Assembly: GCA_944372055.1 (NCBI GenBank) | Contig: CALVYF010000009.1 | Coordinates: 1 to 40,826, forward strand | Reading direction: 5' to 3' | Origin: an uncultured Bacilli bacterium | GTDB taxonomy: Bacteria; Bacillota_I; Bacilli_A; RF39; UBA660 | DNA: 40,826 nt | Shown: positions 40,750 to 40,826 of the stretch, piece by piece | Position numbering within the stretch: the first letter of the stretch is position 1 | Layout: each line of letters begins with the position of its first letter | Position numbers and translations under genes: made by a program | The notes under the pieces: generated by a model | Databases searched by the model: none | Seen by the model: only the letters and a program-made list of their open reading frames with translations | What the model was told of the DNA's origin: nothing

Positions 40750-40826
40750 TGGACTTGTCAATAAAAAGTAGACAGTAAAAAAGAGTTATTTAAACCCTAG
40801 TTGAGTTCTATACTCAATTGGGGTTT
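40750..40826 (-). mobile_element. End of an IS3-family insertion sequence (runs off window)
   Basis: TGGACTTGTCAATAAAAAGT and GACA (40750-40774) look like the terminal inverted repeat of an IS3-family element; its inner strand reads from TGTC to TCCA. The C-terminus of the transposase lies just inside it. The other end is outside the window. Confidence 0.75.
40786..40826 (-). CDS. IS3-family transposase OrfB, C-terminal fragment
   Basis: On the minus strand the last codons read PIEYRTQLGFK then TAA. The S-P-(I/V)-E-Y-R-T-Q ending is characteristic of IS3-family DDE transposases. Only 12 full codons are inside the window, the rest lies beyond 40826. The same bases form a 15-bp hairpin (two G-U pairs) around TCTAT, which may help stop transcription at the element end. 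Confidence 0.8.
   Translation of the reverse strand, partial: TPIEYRTQLGFK

Noticed and set aside
1-40826. tRNA, rRNA or CRISPR arrays
   Set aside because: No cloverleaf-like sequence, rRNA segment or regularly spaced repeat array was seen; intergenic gaps are short and explained by promoters and terminators.

Overview
This window is the replication-origin region of an AT-rich Bacillota (Firmicutes) chromosome. The genes present (dnaA, dnaN, recF, gyrB, gyrA, rpmH, rnpA, yidC, jag, mnmE, mnmG, rsmG, noc, soj, spo0J, ychF, rpsF, ssb, rpsR, rplI, dnaB, rlmH) are the classic Bacilli origin set. TGA is used as a stop (rnpA), so this is standard bacterial code, not the Mycoplasma code. spoIIR and a ComK homologue point to a Bacilli relative with a sporulation and possibly competence heritage, perhaps one of the uncultivated gut Bacilli orders. 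That placement is inference.

Layout. Left of the origin, on the minus strand, lie gyrA (cut by the window edge), gyrB, recF, a ComK-family gene, dnaN and dnaA, with one small P-loop kinase gene on the plus strand between comK and dnaN. The origin is bipartite: DnaA boxes flank dnaA on both sides (about 5.7-5.8 kb and 7.2-7.4 kb). Right of the origin, 7.5-29.4 kb reads almost entirely on the plus strand: rpmH-rnpA-yidC-jag; mnmE-mnmG-rsmG; noc; soj-spo0J-mscS-yyzM-abgT family; a GNAT gene; ychF and a laccase-domain gene; rpsF-ssb-rpsR; a DHH phosphodiesterase-rplI-dnaB-M23 peptidase-walJ-rlmH-ung. From 29.4 to 34.8 kb four genes run against replication: pta, a LemA-family gene, a 574-residue protein of unknown function and a class A penicillin-binding protein. 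From 34.9 kb the plus strand resumes with ywiB-argS, rpoE, prfA-prmC, spoIIR and mntP. The right edge holds the 3' end of an IS3-family insertion sequence.

How the genes work together. The left and origin blocks make the initiator, clamp, gyrase and recombination loader. Soj, Spo0J and Noc handle segregation and nucleoid occlusion. The ribosomal, tRNA-modification and release-factor genes are the growth-related load usual near oriC. The wall genes (PBP, M23 peptidase) and spoIIR link the region to envelope growth and sporulation.

The observations most worth following are: a dense cluster of DnaA-box-like sequences inside the coding region of prmC, 32 kb from the origin and just upstream of spoIIR; a Noc protein without its usual membrane-targeting helix but with about 230 residues of disordered insert; a ComK homologue without the C-terminal tail that mediates MecA recognition, sitting where yaaA normally is; a GdpP-position phosphodiesterase reduced to its DHH-DHHA1 core; and the orphan 574-residue protein with a duplicated C-terminal motif. 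All assignments come from reading motifs and gene order by eye; no database search was run.
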